From Candidatus Protochlamydia phocaeensis (GTDB lineage: Bacteria > Chlamydiota > Chlamydiia > Chlamydiales > Parachlamydiaceae): a DNA stretch of 64,000 bases. How positions within the stretch are numbered: the first letter of the stretch is position 1; each line of letters starts with the position of its first letter. Both the position numbers and the translations under genes were made by a program. The stretch lies in contig NZ_FCNU01000012.1 of NCBI RefSeq assembly GCF_001545115.1, positions 1 through 64,000 on the forward strand, read 5' to 3'. Shown piece by piece: positions 25,721 through 34,768 of this stretch. Below the pieces are notes generated by a model. It saw only the letters and a program-made list of their open reading frames with translations, was not told the DNA's origin and did no database searches.

Positions 25721-27006
25721 TGAAAAAGACGCTTCCGCTTGCAGAAGAGCTTCGTCCGCATTCTTTAGCTGAAATCGTGGGACAAGATCATTTGCTAGGA
25801 GAAAATGGCTTGATCACCAGGGCTATTGCGAATCAAACACCTCTCTCCATCATTCTTTGGGGACCCCCAGGCTGTGGAAAGACATCCATCGCCCGCCTTT
25901 ATGCCCAAGCGTTTGATATGCGCTTTGTCTCTATGAGTGCGATTTTTAGCGGTGTAGCGGATTTAAAAAAAATTGTCAAAGAAGCTCAAGAGATGCCCCT
26001 CTTACATAAGAGGACTCTCTTATTTGTCGATGAAATTCATCGCTTTAATAAAGCGCAGCAAGACGCTTTCCTTCCCTTTGTTGAAAATGGGACTTTGGTA
26101 CTAGTTGGGGCCACGGCCGAGAATCCGTCCTTTTACCTCAACGCCGCCCTGCTTTCCAGGCTGCGGGTCTTGCCGCTCTATCCTTTAGATGCGTCAGGAT
26201 TAGAGCGCCTCATTCAGCGCTATGAAAAACGTTTTGCGCCTTTGCCTCTCACGCCGGAAGCTCGCAGTCTGCTGATTTTATGGTCTCAAGGAGATGGGCG
26301 GTATCTTTATAATCTGATCGAGAACCTACGCCATCTTGTTCAAACAGACTCTTTAATAGATGAGCAGGCCTTGCATCAAATTCTACAAAAAAAATCCGCT
26401 CTATTCGACAAAGGAGGCGATCAGCATTATAACCTCATTTCGGCCTTGCATAAATCTGTAAGAGGATCGGATCCCGATGCCTCTATTTACTGGTTCTGCC
26501 GCATGCTGGAAGGGGGCGAAGAACCCTTATATTTAGCTCGGCGCCTTATTCGCATGGCCGTCGAAGATATTGGCCTGGCAGATCCGCAGGCCTTGCCTTT
26601 AGCGATAGCGGCTAAAGAAGCGTATGAAATGCTTGGCTCACCCGAAGGAGAACTGGCCTTAGCGGAAGTGGTGGTTTATCTAGCCTTAGCTCCTAAAAGC
26701 GCGTCTGTTTACCAAGCTTTCAATGAAGCCCGGGAAACGGCTGCACAGACAGGCTATGTAGACCCTCCTGCCATTATTTTAAATGCCCCTACTTCATTGA
26801 TGAAAAAAATGGGATATGGCAAAGGCTATCAATATGATCATGATTTGCCAGATGCATTTTCAGGACAGAATTATTTTCCCGGCTCGCTGCCTAGGCAAAC
26901 TTTCTATCGGCCTGTAGAAAGGGGGTTTGAGCGCGAGCTCAAAAAACGTTTAGATTATTTTCAACGTTTGCGAGACCGGAAAACAAATGTGGAAGAGAAA
27001 GGATAA
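25720..27006 (+). CDS. rarA: Replication-associated recombination AAA+ ATPase RarA (MgsA)
   Basis: 428 residues. The start at ATG 25720 is chosen because AAGGAG lies nine bases before it and the family text (LRPHSLAEIVGQDHLLG) begins directly after. Walker A GPPGCGKTS, Walker B LLFVDEIHRFNK, sensor 1 GATAENPSF and the C-terminal tetramerisation part (SALHKSVRGSDPDASIYW, MLEGGEEPLYLARRL, EDIGLADP) are all present. RarA is a clamp-loader-like ATPase acting at stalled forks together with SSB and RecA. Full length. It overlaps the preceding membrane-protein gene by one base. Confidence 0.95.
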   Translation: MKKTLPLAEELRPHSLAEIVGQDHLLGENGLITRAIANQTPLSIILWGPPGCGKTSIARLYAQAFDMRFVSMSAIFSGVADLKKIVKEAQEMPLLHKRTLLFVDEIHRFNKAQQDAFLPFVENGTLVLVGATAENPSFYLNAALLSRLRVLPLYPLDASGLERLIQRYEKRFAPLPLTPEARSLLILWSQGDGRYLYNLIENLRHLVQTDSLIDEQALHQILQKKSALFDKGGDQHYNLISALHKSVRGSDPDASIYWFCRMLEGGEEPLYLARRLIRMAVEDIGLADPQALPLAIAAKEAYEMLGSPEGELALAEVVVYLALAPKSASVYQAFNEARETAAQTGYVDPPAIILNAPTSLMKKMGYGKGYQYDHDLPDAFSGQNYFPGSLPRQTFYRPVERGFERELKKRLDYFQRLRDRKTNVEEKG

Positions 27007-27011
27007 AGGAC

Positions 27012-27509
27012 TTAAGAAGACGGAGGGGAAGGATCTTTAAAAGAGCCTTGTTCTTTGCGGATGCAATCAATAAACATCTTGCTTTTTGCTATTTGCACCT
27101 GATCTAAAAGAGTCTGAATGCGGTCGTCATCTGTAATGCCGTGGGCCTTTAAAACTTTAGCAAAAACTTCATAAAGGGTTTCGCGATAAATCTTAATGGC
27201 TATATCGCGTTGACTCAGATCTTTGAAAGGATTGGGATCTAATTTTGCTGCTTTTTCGGATACGATTTTCTCTAATTCCTGGCTTTTATGAGCTAATTCT
27301 TCTGAAATACTATCTGCTTGATTCTGAGATAGGTCTGCTTTGATTAAAATGTTTTTGACAAGGGGTTTTGGAAAATAGGTCATGAGTTCCGTTTTGGAAC
27401 AAGAAAGGGAATCTGAAGATATATCTGCTTTGTCCTGCGCAGCCATTGTTGTTGAACAAGCTAAAATCATGACTGTTGTACAGTATAGATTGAAAAATAC
27501 TTGTCTCAT
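27012..27509 (-). CDS. Secreted helical protein of unknown function
   Basis: 165 residues with an N-terminal signal sequence (NLYCTTVMILACSTTMAAQ); the LACS stretch could also serve as a lipobox. The mature part is predicted mostly helical and charged (DSISEELAHKSQELEKIVSEKAAKL split; YRETLYEVFAKVLKAHGIT), with two cysteines (SCSKTEL, IDCIRKE) that might form a disulphide. It is convergent with rarA, with only five bases between stops. No family recognised. A periplasmic or chaperone-like role is possible but not shown. Confidence 0.65.
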   Translation of the reverse strand: MRQVFFNLYCTTVMILACSTTMAAQDKADISSDSLSCSKTELMTYFPKPLVKNILIKADLSQNQADSISEELAHKSQELEKIVSEKAAKLDPNPFKDLSQRDIAIKIYRETLYEVFAKVLKAHGITDDDRIQTLLDQVQIAKSKMFIDCIRKEQGSFKDPSPPSS

Positions 27510-27886
27510 ATTAAATCCCTTTGTCCTAAATTTTAATAATTTTGCTCAATAGCCAGTCTAAATTGAGCTTTATTTCAAAAATAATAACCCTTTATTGTAG
27601 CCTAATCGAATTTTCAGTTTTTTTTCATTAAAAACTCGCATTCCGCAAATGGTTGATAGTTAAATGAACAACTTAACGCTTTAAAAAGTACGAATTTTTG
27701 CCTATTTAATTCATAGAAAGAATTCTCTTATTTGAGTATGCTGATTCTCTCTAGAATCACTTGAATTTCAACTAGAACACCTATTCTAACGGGCATCTGC
27801 ATATTGAGAATCAAAGCATTATTGATTTATCTCAGAAATAAGCCTATTCGGACTACCGGCATATAGGGAAAAATAGAGGAGGCGAC
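27510..27886. other. Divergent spacer before folD
   Basis: A+T-rich, presumably with the promoters of the two divergent genes. No convincing promoter pair, RNA or gene remnant was seen. A purine-rich AGAGGAGG just before the folD start is its ribosome site. Confidence 0.5.
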
Positions 27887-28771
27887 ATGATTATTGACGG
27901 AAAAAAAATTGCTGAGGATATCCAACAAGAAATTAAAGCCCGCATTCAATCCTATTCAACTCGCCCTCCTTGCTTAGCTGTTGTCTTAGTAGGCGAACAT
28001 CCTCCTTCACAAATTTACGTTAATCGTAAAACGCAAGCTTGCGCAGCAGTGGGAATTCGCTCTATCAAAAAGCTACTTCCAGCCAATATGACTGAAGAAG
28101 AGCTTTTGGCTGAAATAGAAATATTGAATAACGATCCGCAAATTGATGGCATTTTAGTTCAACTTCCCCTTCCTCCCCATATCAATCCCAATCGTATTAC
28201 CTATCACATTAATCCTAATAAAGATGTCGATGGCTTTCATCCCTTTAACGTGGGTAAAATGCTAATTGGGGAAATGGACGGATTTCTACCCTGTACGCCG
28301 TTGGGAATTAAAGTGCTGATGGAGCGCTCGGCCATTGATATCACGGGGAAGCATGCACTTGTCATAGGCAGAAGCAATATTGTTGGCAAACCAATGGCAG
28401 CTTTACTCATGCAGGGCATGCCAGGAGGCAATGCGACTGTCACTATTGCGCATCGTTATTCTATTGATCTGCCTACGCTATGCCGTTTGGCAGATATTAT
28501 TATTATTGCCATTGGACAACCCAAATTTCTCAAAGCGGATATGGTCAAAGAAGGCGCTATTGTCATTGACGTAGGAATCAATAAAATAGAAGATGCTACC
28601 AAGAAAAGCGGCTATCAGATCGTGGGCGATGTCGATTTTGAAAATGTCGCCCCTAAATGTTCATATATTACGCCTGTTCCCGGTGGAGTCGGTCCCATGA
28701 CAATTGCCATGTTGCTGCACAATACGCTGTTAAGTTATCAATTAAAGCTAAAGCAGGGCCTGATCAGCTAG
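27887..28771 (+). CDS. folD: Methylenetetrahydrofolate dehydrogenase/cyclohydrolase
   Basis: 294 residues, the usual length. Bifunctional cytosolic enzyme interconverting 5,10-methylene-, methenyl- and 10-formyl-tetrahydrofolate with NADP. Catalytic Y44/K48 in the SQIYVNRK segment, the QLPLPPH motif, the Rossmann GRSNIVGKP, and the C-terminal PGGVGPMTIAML signature are all present. AGAGGAGG lies upstream of the start. The apbE gene begins one base after its stop. folD next to an ApbE-like gene near smpB/dnaN/recF is also the arrangement I recall from Chlamydia trachomatis. Confidence 0.95.
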   Translation: MIIDGKKIAEDIQQEIKARIQSYSTRPPCLAVVLVGEHPPSQIYVNRKTQACAAVGIRSIKKLLPANMTEEELLAEIEILNNDPQIDGILVQLPLPPHINPNRITYHINPNKDVDGFHPFNVGKMLIGEMDGFLPCTPLGIKVLMERSAIDITGKHALVIGRSNIVGKPMAALLMQGMPGGNATVTIAHRYSIDLPTLCRLADIIIIAIGQPKFLKADMVKEGAIVIDVGINKIEDATKKSGYQIVGDVDFENVAPKCSYITPVPGGVGPMTIAMLLHNTLLSYQLKLKQGLIS

Positions 28772-28772
28772 A

Positions 28773-29798
28773 ATGAAATCGTTTAAGCTGCTTTTCCTTT
28801 TCTTTGTTCTGCTAGGAGGATGCCAATCCCCGCCACCAAAGTCAAAGGCTGATTTGACTGTCTTTTCGCAAAATGCCATGACTATTGACTACCGCATCTT
28901 AATTGGCGGTCCTCTCACTGTGCAGCAAAAACTCCAGATCCAACAAATCATCCACGCCACCTTTGCCGAGGTCGATGCCATTTATAATAAATGGAATGCC
29001 CACTCCGAAGTATCTCGGCTAAACGCCTTAAAAGCCCATGAAACCGTTCCTTTATCTCCGCAACTATTACAATTTTTAGAACGGATTGATGCCTTGGTCC
29101 ACTTATCTGAGGGAAGATTTGATCCAACCGTTGAACCATTAGAGCAGCTTTGGAAAAGCCGGTTAGAAAGGGGCGTAGAACCATCCCTACAGGAAATCAA
29201 TACTATCAAAGCTTGTATAGGCTGGGATAAAATTCACTTTGCAAATGGACAATTTCTTAAAGACCATGACCAGACCCAGCTCGATTTAGGAGGGATTGCA
29301 AAGGGATATTGCGTCGATTTATTAGTAGAAAGATTAAATTCAGCCGGATTTGCGAATGTTTATGTGGAATGGGGAGGAGAAATACGCACTTCAGGCCTTC
29401 ATCCCAGCCAGCGTCCGTGGAATATTTATATTAGCCGCCTGGGAGATACCGACCCTGCGCATGCCATCGCTTATTTACGCTTGACCAATCAAGCCATTGC
29501 AACAAGCGGAGATTATTTTCAATATTGGACGATTACAATGCCTACGGGAGAGCTACGGACTTACTGCCATATTTTCAACCCTAAAACCCTCTCTCCCCTG
29601 ATTGTAAAACCCGGATCTATTGCCAGCGCCAGCTTAATCGCTGACGACTGCTTGATTGCCGATGGATTAGCAAAAGTCCTTATGCTATTCGACTCAGCAG
29701 AAGAAGCTCAAGCTTGGCTTGAGCAGATCCAACAGACTATTCCCCATTTATCCTGCTGGATCATTACACGCCAAGAGCCTGTCCCCGATCTGAAATAG
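28773..29798 (+). CDS. apbE: FAD:protein FMN transferase, ApbE lipoprotein
   Basis: 341 residues. Lipoprotein signal (LLFLFFVLLGGCQS, lipidated Cys near residue 17). ApbE transfers FMN from FAD to a threonine of target proteins such as NqrB/NqrC of the Na+-translocating NADH dehydrogenase, outside the inner membrane. Family motifs: YNKWNAHSEVSRLN, EGRFDPTVEPL, QLDLGGIAKGYCVD, WGGEIRTSG, and HIFNPKT for HIxdPrTG. It follows folD directly and is surely in the same transcript. Cofactor loading of Nqr is the likely role in a chlamydia, by family knowledge. Confidence 0.9.
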   Translation: MKSFKLLFLFFVLLGGCQSPPPKSKADLTVFSQNAMTIDYRILIGGPLTVQQKLQIQQIIHATFAEVDAIYNKWNAHSEVSRLNALKAHETVPLSPQLLQFLERIDALVHLSEGRFDPTVEPLEQLWKSRLERGVEPSLQEINTIKACIGWDKIHFANGQFLKDHDQTQLDLGGIAKGYCVDLLVERLNSAGFANVYVEWGGEIRTSGLHPSQRPWNIYISRLGDTDPAHAIAYLRLTNQAIATSGDYFQYWTITMPTGELRTYCHIFNPKTLSPLIVKPGSIASASLIADDCLIADGLAKVLMLFDSAEEAQAWLEQIQQTIPHLSCWIITRQEPVPDLK

Positions 29799-29837
29799 TC
29801 TGATTTATATGCTGAATTATTTGAGATAGTGGACGGC

Positions 29838-29890
29838 CTCTAAGAGGGTGTCCTAAAACTTATCAAGATCTATGTTTGAGATGTTTTTTT
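29838..29890. repeat. Dispersed palindromic repeat (left half)
   Basis: CTCTAAGAGGGTGTCCTAAA...TATGTTTGAGAT matches the left arm of the family best seen at 33478-33548. The following ATATTTTATTCAATATAG also forms a small hairpin. It lies 40 bases after the apbE stop. Confidence 0.5.
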
Positions 29891-29989
29891 TATAAGCGGA
29901 TAAGAGAGCCATATTTTATTCAATATAGCTCCTTCCTATAGATGGCTTCCTAAAAATTGAACTAAGTCATTCGCAATTTAAGAAATCCT

Positions 29990-30259
29990 CTAAACAGATT
30001 TGCGGGAATTATCAAGCACTTCCAAAAGCGATTCATATCCTTTTGCAAATTTTTGGCGAAAGGCCTGCTCATCCGCATGAATATGCGATCGCAACTTATG
30101 CGTATATCCCTCAAAAGGCTCCCATTCAGCTTGATAGCCCTCTTGTAGGCTTTCTAGCACCATATCTGCCGCCTCTTCGATGGAATGGTCTTCTGAGGCT
30201 TGATCATCCGTCGATAGAGGATCCCAGGCATCATCTCGATCTTTTGGTCTTTTGCTCAT
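29990..30259 (-). CDS. Small acidic hypothetical protein
   Basis: 89 residues, soluble and acidic, with a disordered N-terminus (MSKRPKDRDDAWDPLSTDDQ) and a helical remainder (SIEEAADMVLESLQEG; KFAKGYESLLEVLDNSRKS). GGAGAG lies just upstream of the start. No signal peptide or known motif is seen. An opposite-strand frame at 30043-30321 is its shadow; the minus-strand reading has the better codon pattern and ribosome site. Function unknown. Confidence 0.55.
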   Translation of the reverse strand: MSKRPKDRDDAWDPLSTDDQASEDHSIEEAADMVLESLQEGYQAEWEPFEGYTHKLRSHIHADEQAFRQKFAKGYESLLEVLDNSRKSV

Positions 30260-30613
30260 ATTTCTCTCCTTTTATTTCTATTATAGACAATACCAAGAAA
30301 ACAACAAATTATTTTTTGTAATCATTTTTTTGAATATTCATCATCTTTGTTTAAAATTGATTAAAATCAATTAAATAAATTACAATGAAACTGCTTTTAA
30401 TTAAATTTGATCCCTACTGACTCATTTCATATCGATTCCGCAAGCTCTTCTTTCTCTTAGAAGCTATTCTAAAACCGCTAATGACCTAAACTTGAGTTTT
30501 TCCCTTAAGAAGAAAATAATCTCAAATCCAGTTTATTAGAAATTTTAGATAATTTCTTAGGAAGTTTTTATTAATTTGTTTTTCCATTGATAAAATCCTG
30601 AAATAGGTTCTAT
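30260..30613. other. A+T-rich spacer with dispersed repeat
   Basis: 30260-30440 is very A+T-rich without recognisable features. 30455-30562 is a dispersed palindromic repeat. Confidence 0.5.
30455..30562. repeat. Dispersed palindromic repeat (full copy)
   Basis: Left arm TCTTAGAAGCTATTCTAAAA...ACCTAAACTTGAG; right arm CTCAAATCCAGTTTATTAGA...TTCTTAGGA, an imperfect inverted repeat of about 42 bases per arm around a ~22 base centre. Confidence 0.65.
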
Positions 30614-31966
30614 ATGAATTCTGCTTTATTACGCAAAACTAAGATTACATTATCGGATTATCCTTATCGCCGTGATATTGACAATCGCCTTTTGATCTCT
30701 CACTTAAGCGTATTTGAAGTAGATGTTCTAAAAGAAATCCTTCATTTATCGCTTAAGATCTCTGTCGAGCAGCTAGCAGACTATTTAGATATCAGTGCGG
30801 AGAATTTAATTCCCATTTTAGACAAGTTAAGTGCGACAAAATTATTTAAGCGAGATTATTTGACTCTCGTGGTAGATAAAGAAGTCAGAAAATATTATGA
30901 ATTTCAAATGGAGAAATTTGACGAGGATTTCCAGCCAGACATGGAATTCCTGCAAAATTTGCTTAATAGAGTGCCCCTGCATGTTTTACCGGTCTGGTAT
31001 ATCATTCCGCGCACATCGGATAATATCTTTGATTCTATCGTCGAGAAATTTTTTCAGACACCCAAAATCTATCTTCAATATTTGGAGGAGCTACAATTTG
31101 AAGACCCCATTCTTCAAAGCATCATGCAGGATGTTTACCAAGCTCCGGGCTTTAAGTTAACAGCGTCTCAAATAATGGCCAAATATGCCCTTTCTCCAGA
31201 ATGTTTCGAAGAATGCCTTTTGCAATTAGAGTATCACTTTGCTTGCTGCCTAAGCTATGAGAAAGTGAATGATCGATGGGAGGAAGTGGTTACCCCTTTT
31301 CATGAATTGAAAGAGTATTTGCAGCTTGAAGCGTCTATGAAGCCGAAATCGATTAAAGAAGCGGCTAGAATTGAGAAAACATGTGAAGTTGAGCAAGGCT
31401 TTATTAAAGAAATGGCAGCGGTATTAACTGCTTGCCAGCGCAAAGGTAAACAAATCGAAGAGTTTAAACCCCTTTATTTGTCTGATCTAACCCAAGTGAT
31501 AGCCAAGTTGGTTCAAATTGGATTAGCCAAAAAAGACAATCTATCTTTGAGCATTACGGAAAAAGGACTCCTATGGTTAAAAAAGCCCATTGCAGAGCAA
31601 ATGTCCCACCTAGCCATGGACTCTTTAAACCGGCCCACTCTTTACATTGAATCGCCGCTGTGGAATCTGCGCAATTTGCGGTTAATCGAGAAAAGCCTAA
31701 GGCGCTTTGCCGTTTCGGAGTGGATCTATGTGGAAGATTTTATAAAAGGTTTTACCGCTCCTTTAGGAGACCGCGATCCCATTGGCCTTAAAAATCGAGG
31801 AAAGAAGTGGAGATACGTTTTCCCCGTTTATCAAGAAGACGAATTAAATTTTATTCGATTTGTCATTACTGAGCGATTATTTGAGCTTGGCGTTATTTCC
31901 CTTGGAAGCCACCAGGGCAAGCCCTGTTTTTGTCTTACTTCAGTCGGGAACCAATTTGTCTATTGA
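30614..31966 (+). CDS. Large hypothetical protein with winged-helix-like segments
   Basis: 450 residues, soluble. I do not recognise the family. Residues ~30-75 (ISHLSVFEVDVLKEILHLSL...VEQLADYLDISAENLIPILDKLSATKLFKRD, quoted in parts) and ~270-320 (LYLSDLTQVIAKLVQIGLAKKDN...SITEKGLLWLKKP) read like winged helix-turn-helix domains, the second with an ITEKG wing. The C-terminus (FCLTSVGNQFVY) also resembles a winged-helix end. It lies upstream of dnaN in the same direction but 229 bases away. It could be a DNA-binding or replication-associated protein; this is inferred only from fold-like patterns and location. Confidence 0.65.
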   Translation: MNSALLRKTKITLSDYPYRRDIDNRLLISHLSVFEVDVLKEILHLSLKISVEQLADYLDISAENLIPILDKLSATKLFKRDYLTLVVDKEVRKYYEFQMEKFDEDFQPDMEFLQNLLNRVPLHVLPVWYIIPRTSDNIFDSIVEKFFQTPKIYLQYLEELQFEDPILQSIMQDVYQAPGFKLTASQIMAKYALSPECFEECLLQLEYHFACCLSYEKVNDRWEEVVTPFHELKEYLQLEASMKPKSIKEAARIEKTCEVEQGFIKEMAAVLTACQRKGKQIEEFKPLYLSDLTQVIAKLVQIGLAKKDNLSLSITEKGLLWLKKPIAEQMSHLAMDSLNRPTLYIESPLWNLRNLRLIEKSLRRFAVSEWIYVEDFIKGFTAPLGDRDPIGLKNRGKKWRYVFPVYQEDELNFIRFVITERLFELGVISLGSHQGKPCFCLTSVGNQFVY

Positions 31967-32127
31967 TTTTTTTAATCATCATGCTCGCTTGGATAAATGA
32001 GTCATTTTGAGATAAATAAAAAGGAAATCCCTTAAAACCGCTAAGAGGATTTGATTACCCCATTTAATTTGCCAATCTCTATAATACCTCTAAATACATC
32101 TAAGTTTAACTGTCAGCCGTTTTTACC

Positions 32128-32156
32128 TTGACAGAACGTATTGAATCGCGTATGTT
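32128..32156 (+). promoter_or_regulatory. Predicted promoter of dnaN
   Basis: TTGACA (32128-32133), 17 base spacer, TATGTT (32151-32156), 39 bases before the start codon; an AGGAAAGGAA ribosome site follows. The best promoter match in the window. Confidence 0.65.
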
Positions 32157-32195
32157 CGAACACCAATATAGAATATAGGAAAGGAATTTGAGGCT

Positions 32196-33320
32196 ATGAA
32201 ATTTGTTATCTCAACGCAGGAACTCAACTACCTCATTAGTAAAATTCAAAACGTCGTTGCACAGAAGCCGACTATTCCTATTTTATCTAATTTTCTCATT
32301 GAAGCTTATAATGATGAACTGATCTTAACAGCTACGGATTTGACAGTCGGCATTCGCTGTCATACAGAGGCCAAAATCCTTGAAGAAGGAGCCACTACTT
32401 TACCGGCCAAGCGTTTTGCCCAGCTCATTAAGGAATTAACAGCCGTTAACGTTGAAATTTCTTCGAATGCAAATGAAGTCACGACAATTGTTGCCGGCAC
32501 CTCACGCTTTAAGCTTAACGGAATGGGTAAGACCGACTATCCTTCCCTACCTGATTTATCACAAGTCCATTCTTTCCATGTCAAGCAAAGCGAATTAAAA
32601 GACTTGTTCTACCGCACCTCCTTTGCCGTTTCAAAGGAAGATAACCGCTATGTTTTAACGGGTGTTTTAATGCACATTGCCAATGGACTGGCCACTTTCG
32701 TTGGAACAGACGGAAAGCGCCTGGCTCGCGCGCATGCACCGATTGAAATTAGCCCTTCTTTTACGAGTCAGTCTATTATTCCATTAAAAGCGGTGGATGA
32801 AATTTTAAAGAATTTAACAGATGAAGGCGATGCTAAAATTTCTTTAATGTCAGATAAAATTGCCGTGGAAGCCAATCAAACAAGAATTTTGACCAAGCTT
32901 TTATCTGGCGATTATCCTGATATTAACCGTGTCATTCCAGAACAGTCCGAACTCATTGTCAATTTGCATCGCGAAGAATTGGCCTCTTTATTGCGCCAAA
33001 TTTCGCTTTTTACCGCTGATCATAATCACTCTGTCCGCTTTACCTTTACAAATGGCGAGCTCAAATTAACTGCCAATACAATGGATATCGGGGAAGGGAC
33101 AGTCTCCATGGCAGCCAATTATTCCGGCCCCAAGCTGGAAATAGCTTTCAATCCGGGATTTTTCATCGATATTTTACGCCATTGCAAGGGAGAGACCGTT
33201 ACAATGGGGCTGACGGATGCTTACAATCCCGGCATTATTACAGACGGCGAGCATTTAACCCATCCGCTGCAGATTTCTCCTTTATTCGTCATTATGCCCA
33301 TGCGGCTTTCTGAAGATTAA
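32196..33320 (+). CDS. dnaN: DNA polymerase III beta subunit (sliding clamp)
   Basis: 374 residues, normal length. Forms the dimeric ring that tethers the replicative polymerase. Recognisable by MKFVISTQELNYLISKIQNV, the QKPTIPILSNFLI segment, FVGTDGKRLARA, LLSGDYPDINRVIP, and the C-terminal hydrophobic-cleft ending VIMPMRL. All three clamp domains appear intact. A consensus promoter lies just upstream. recF follows after 235 bases containing dispersed repeats, so the two genes are neighbours but not tightly coupled. Confidence 0.97.
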   Translation: MKFVISTQELNYLISKIQNVVAQKPTIPILSNFLIEAYNDELILTATDLTVGIRCHTEAKILEEGATTLPAKRFAQLIKELTAVNVEISSNANEVTTIVAGTSRFKLNGMGKTDYPSLPDLSQVHSFHVKQSELKDLFYRTSFAVSKEDNRYVLTGVLMHIANGLATFVGTDGKRLARAHAPIEISPSFTSQSIIPLKAVDEILKNLTDEGDAKISLMSDKIAVEANQTRILTKLLSGDYPDINRVIPEQSELIVNLHREELASLLRQISLFTADHNHSVRFTFTNGELKLTANTMDIGEGTVSMAANYSGPKLEIAFNPGFFIDILRHCKGETVTMGLTDAYNPGIITDGEHLTHPLQISPLFVIMPMRLSED

Positions 33321-33394
33321 AGGCTATTTTGAGCGATAAAACTATCTAAATCCAATAAAAAAGATTAAGAGTTGGCTTGTCATCAAAATGGCTA

Positions 33395-33477
33395 ATAACC
33401 TGAATTTGGATTCCCGCTCTTTCTAACCAGTTTAGAAATAATCTTGAATATAGGCAGTATGAATTTGAAGACAAGCT
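33395..33477. repeat. Dispersed palindromic repeat (partial copy)
   Basis: GGCTAATAACCTGAATTTGG ... AATCTTGAATATAGGCAGTA: the two inner arms of the family, directly before the best copy. It shows that members can lie in tandem. Confidence 0.5.
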
Positions 33478-33548
33478 CTTAGAGAGTGTATTTAAACCCC
33501 TCATAACCTATATTTGAGGTTATGATGGATTTAAATACACCCTCTTAG
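33478..33548. repeat. Dispersed palindromic repeat (best copy)
   Basis: A 71 base near-palindrome between dnaN and recF: left arm CTTAGAGAGTGTATTTAAAC...CATAACCT, centre ATATTTG, right arm AGGTTATGATGGATTTAAAT...CCCTCTTAG. About 31 bases per arm pair with few mismatches. It ends seven bases before the recF start, so it could also influence recF expression. Confidence 0.8.
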
Positions 33549-33555
33549 AATAGCC

Positions 33556-34638
33556 ATGTACTTACGCACACTCTATTTGCATCATTTCCGCAATTACGAG
33601 GAAGCCAGCTTTGAATTCAGCCCTTCCCTCAATTTTATTTGCGGTCCCAATGCGGTAGGTAAAACAAGCATATTGGAAGCGATCTATTATTTAATGGTCG
33701 GCCGCTCTTTTCGTTCCCATCACTATCAAGACATCGTTCAGGCTGGCCATACCTCTTTTTATCTGGAAGCGGCTTTTATCAAGCATGGCATTGACCAAAA
33801 GCTACGGATTTATTTTGAAAATGGAGAGCGGAAGATTATCTATAATCACACCCAGCTGCCAAACCAATCAAGCCTGCTAGGGATTATTCCAGGCGTGGTT
33901 ACGACTCCAGACGATGTCAATCTTATTAAAGGCTCCCCCCTTCTCCGCCGGCAATTTTTGGATATCCAGCTTGCCCAAATTGATCCCCTTTATGTCCACC
34001 ATTTGACTCGGTACGTAAGAGCCATGCGGCATCGCAATCATCTTTTAAAGATCAATCAGCTGGTGACCATTGAAAGCTGGGAGCAAGAGATGGCCCAATC
34101 AGCCGCTTATATTGTTCAGCAACGCCTTAAAGCCATCGAAGATTTAAGCAGGCATGCGAAACAATTCTATGAAGCCTTGACAGGTGAAACAGAATCTTTG
34201 GACTTGACTTATCGAGCGCCTGAGGCTCCTCATCGATCTTTGGAAGAGAGCAAGGATTATTATATCCGACAGTTTCACAAGAACCGGCAAAGAGAAATTG
34301 GAATGGGGCATACGCTGATTGGGCCGCACAAAGATGATTTGCTCATTGCCATCTCTAAGCGCGATGCGCGCTACTACGCGAGCGAAGGGCAACAGCGGAG
34401 CTGCGTAACAGCCCTTCATTTTGCTGAATGGCAACGGCTCAAACGAATAGGAGAAGCCACTCCTCTTCTACTTATCGACGATGTCGGCATGAGCCTGGAC
34501 GAAAATAGAAAAACGCGCTTGCTTAAGCAGATTGAGGGCTTGGGGCAAGTCTTTCTAAGCACGACAGATGAAAATCTTATTCAAGCTTTCTCTGGCCTTA
34601 AAAAGATCTTTTCCCTTCCTTGGCCCCAAAATCCGTAG
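33556..34638 (+). CDS. recF: DNA replication and repair protein RecF
   Basis: 360 residues. SMC-like ATPase that loads RecA at gaps. MYLRTLYLHHFRNYEEA at the N-terminus, Walker A GPNAVGKTS (residues 30-38), the signature region MGHTLIGPHKDDLLI, SEGQQRS, and Walker B LLLIDDVGMSLD are all present. Length is normal. The palindromic repeat ends seven bases before the start codon, leaving little room for a standard ribosome site. Confidence 0.95.
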   Translation: MYLRTLYLHHFRNYEEASFEFSPSLNFICGPNAVGKTSILEAIYYLMVGRSFRSHHYQDIVQAGHTSFYLEAAFIKHGIDQKLRIYFENGERKIIYNHTQLPNQSSLLGIIPGVVTTPDDVNLIKGSPLLRRQFLDIQLAQIDPLYVHHLTRYVRAMRHRNHLLKINQLVTIESWEQEMAQSAAYIVQQRLKAIEDLSRHAKQFYEALTGETESLDLTYRAPEAPHRSLEESKDYYIRQFHKNRQREIGMGHTLIGPHKDDLLIAISKRDARYYASEGQQRSCVTALHFAEWQRLKRIGEATPLLLIDDVGMSLDENRKTRLLKQIEGLGQVFLSTTDENLIQAFSGLKKIFSLPWPQNP

Positions 34639-34768
34639 CGAATTCTTAACAAGTCATTCTGCAGGGAAGATTGAGCGCATATCACCTTGCGACTTAGTCT
34701 TACATGCGTTAAAATTAAAGCAAGCTTATAATTCGATTCACCTTTAACTTTCAAACTTCCTAATTAAT

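Noticed and set aside
30043..30321. 92-residue plus-strand frame
   Set aside because: Opposite to the 89-residue minus-strand gene, which has the ribosome site and acidic, protein-like composition.
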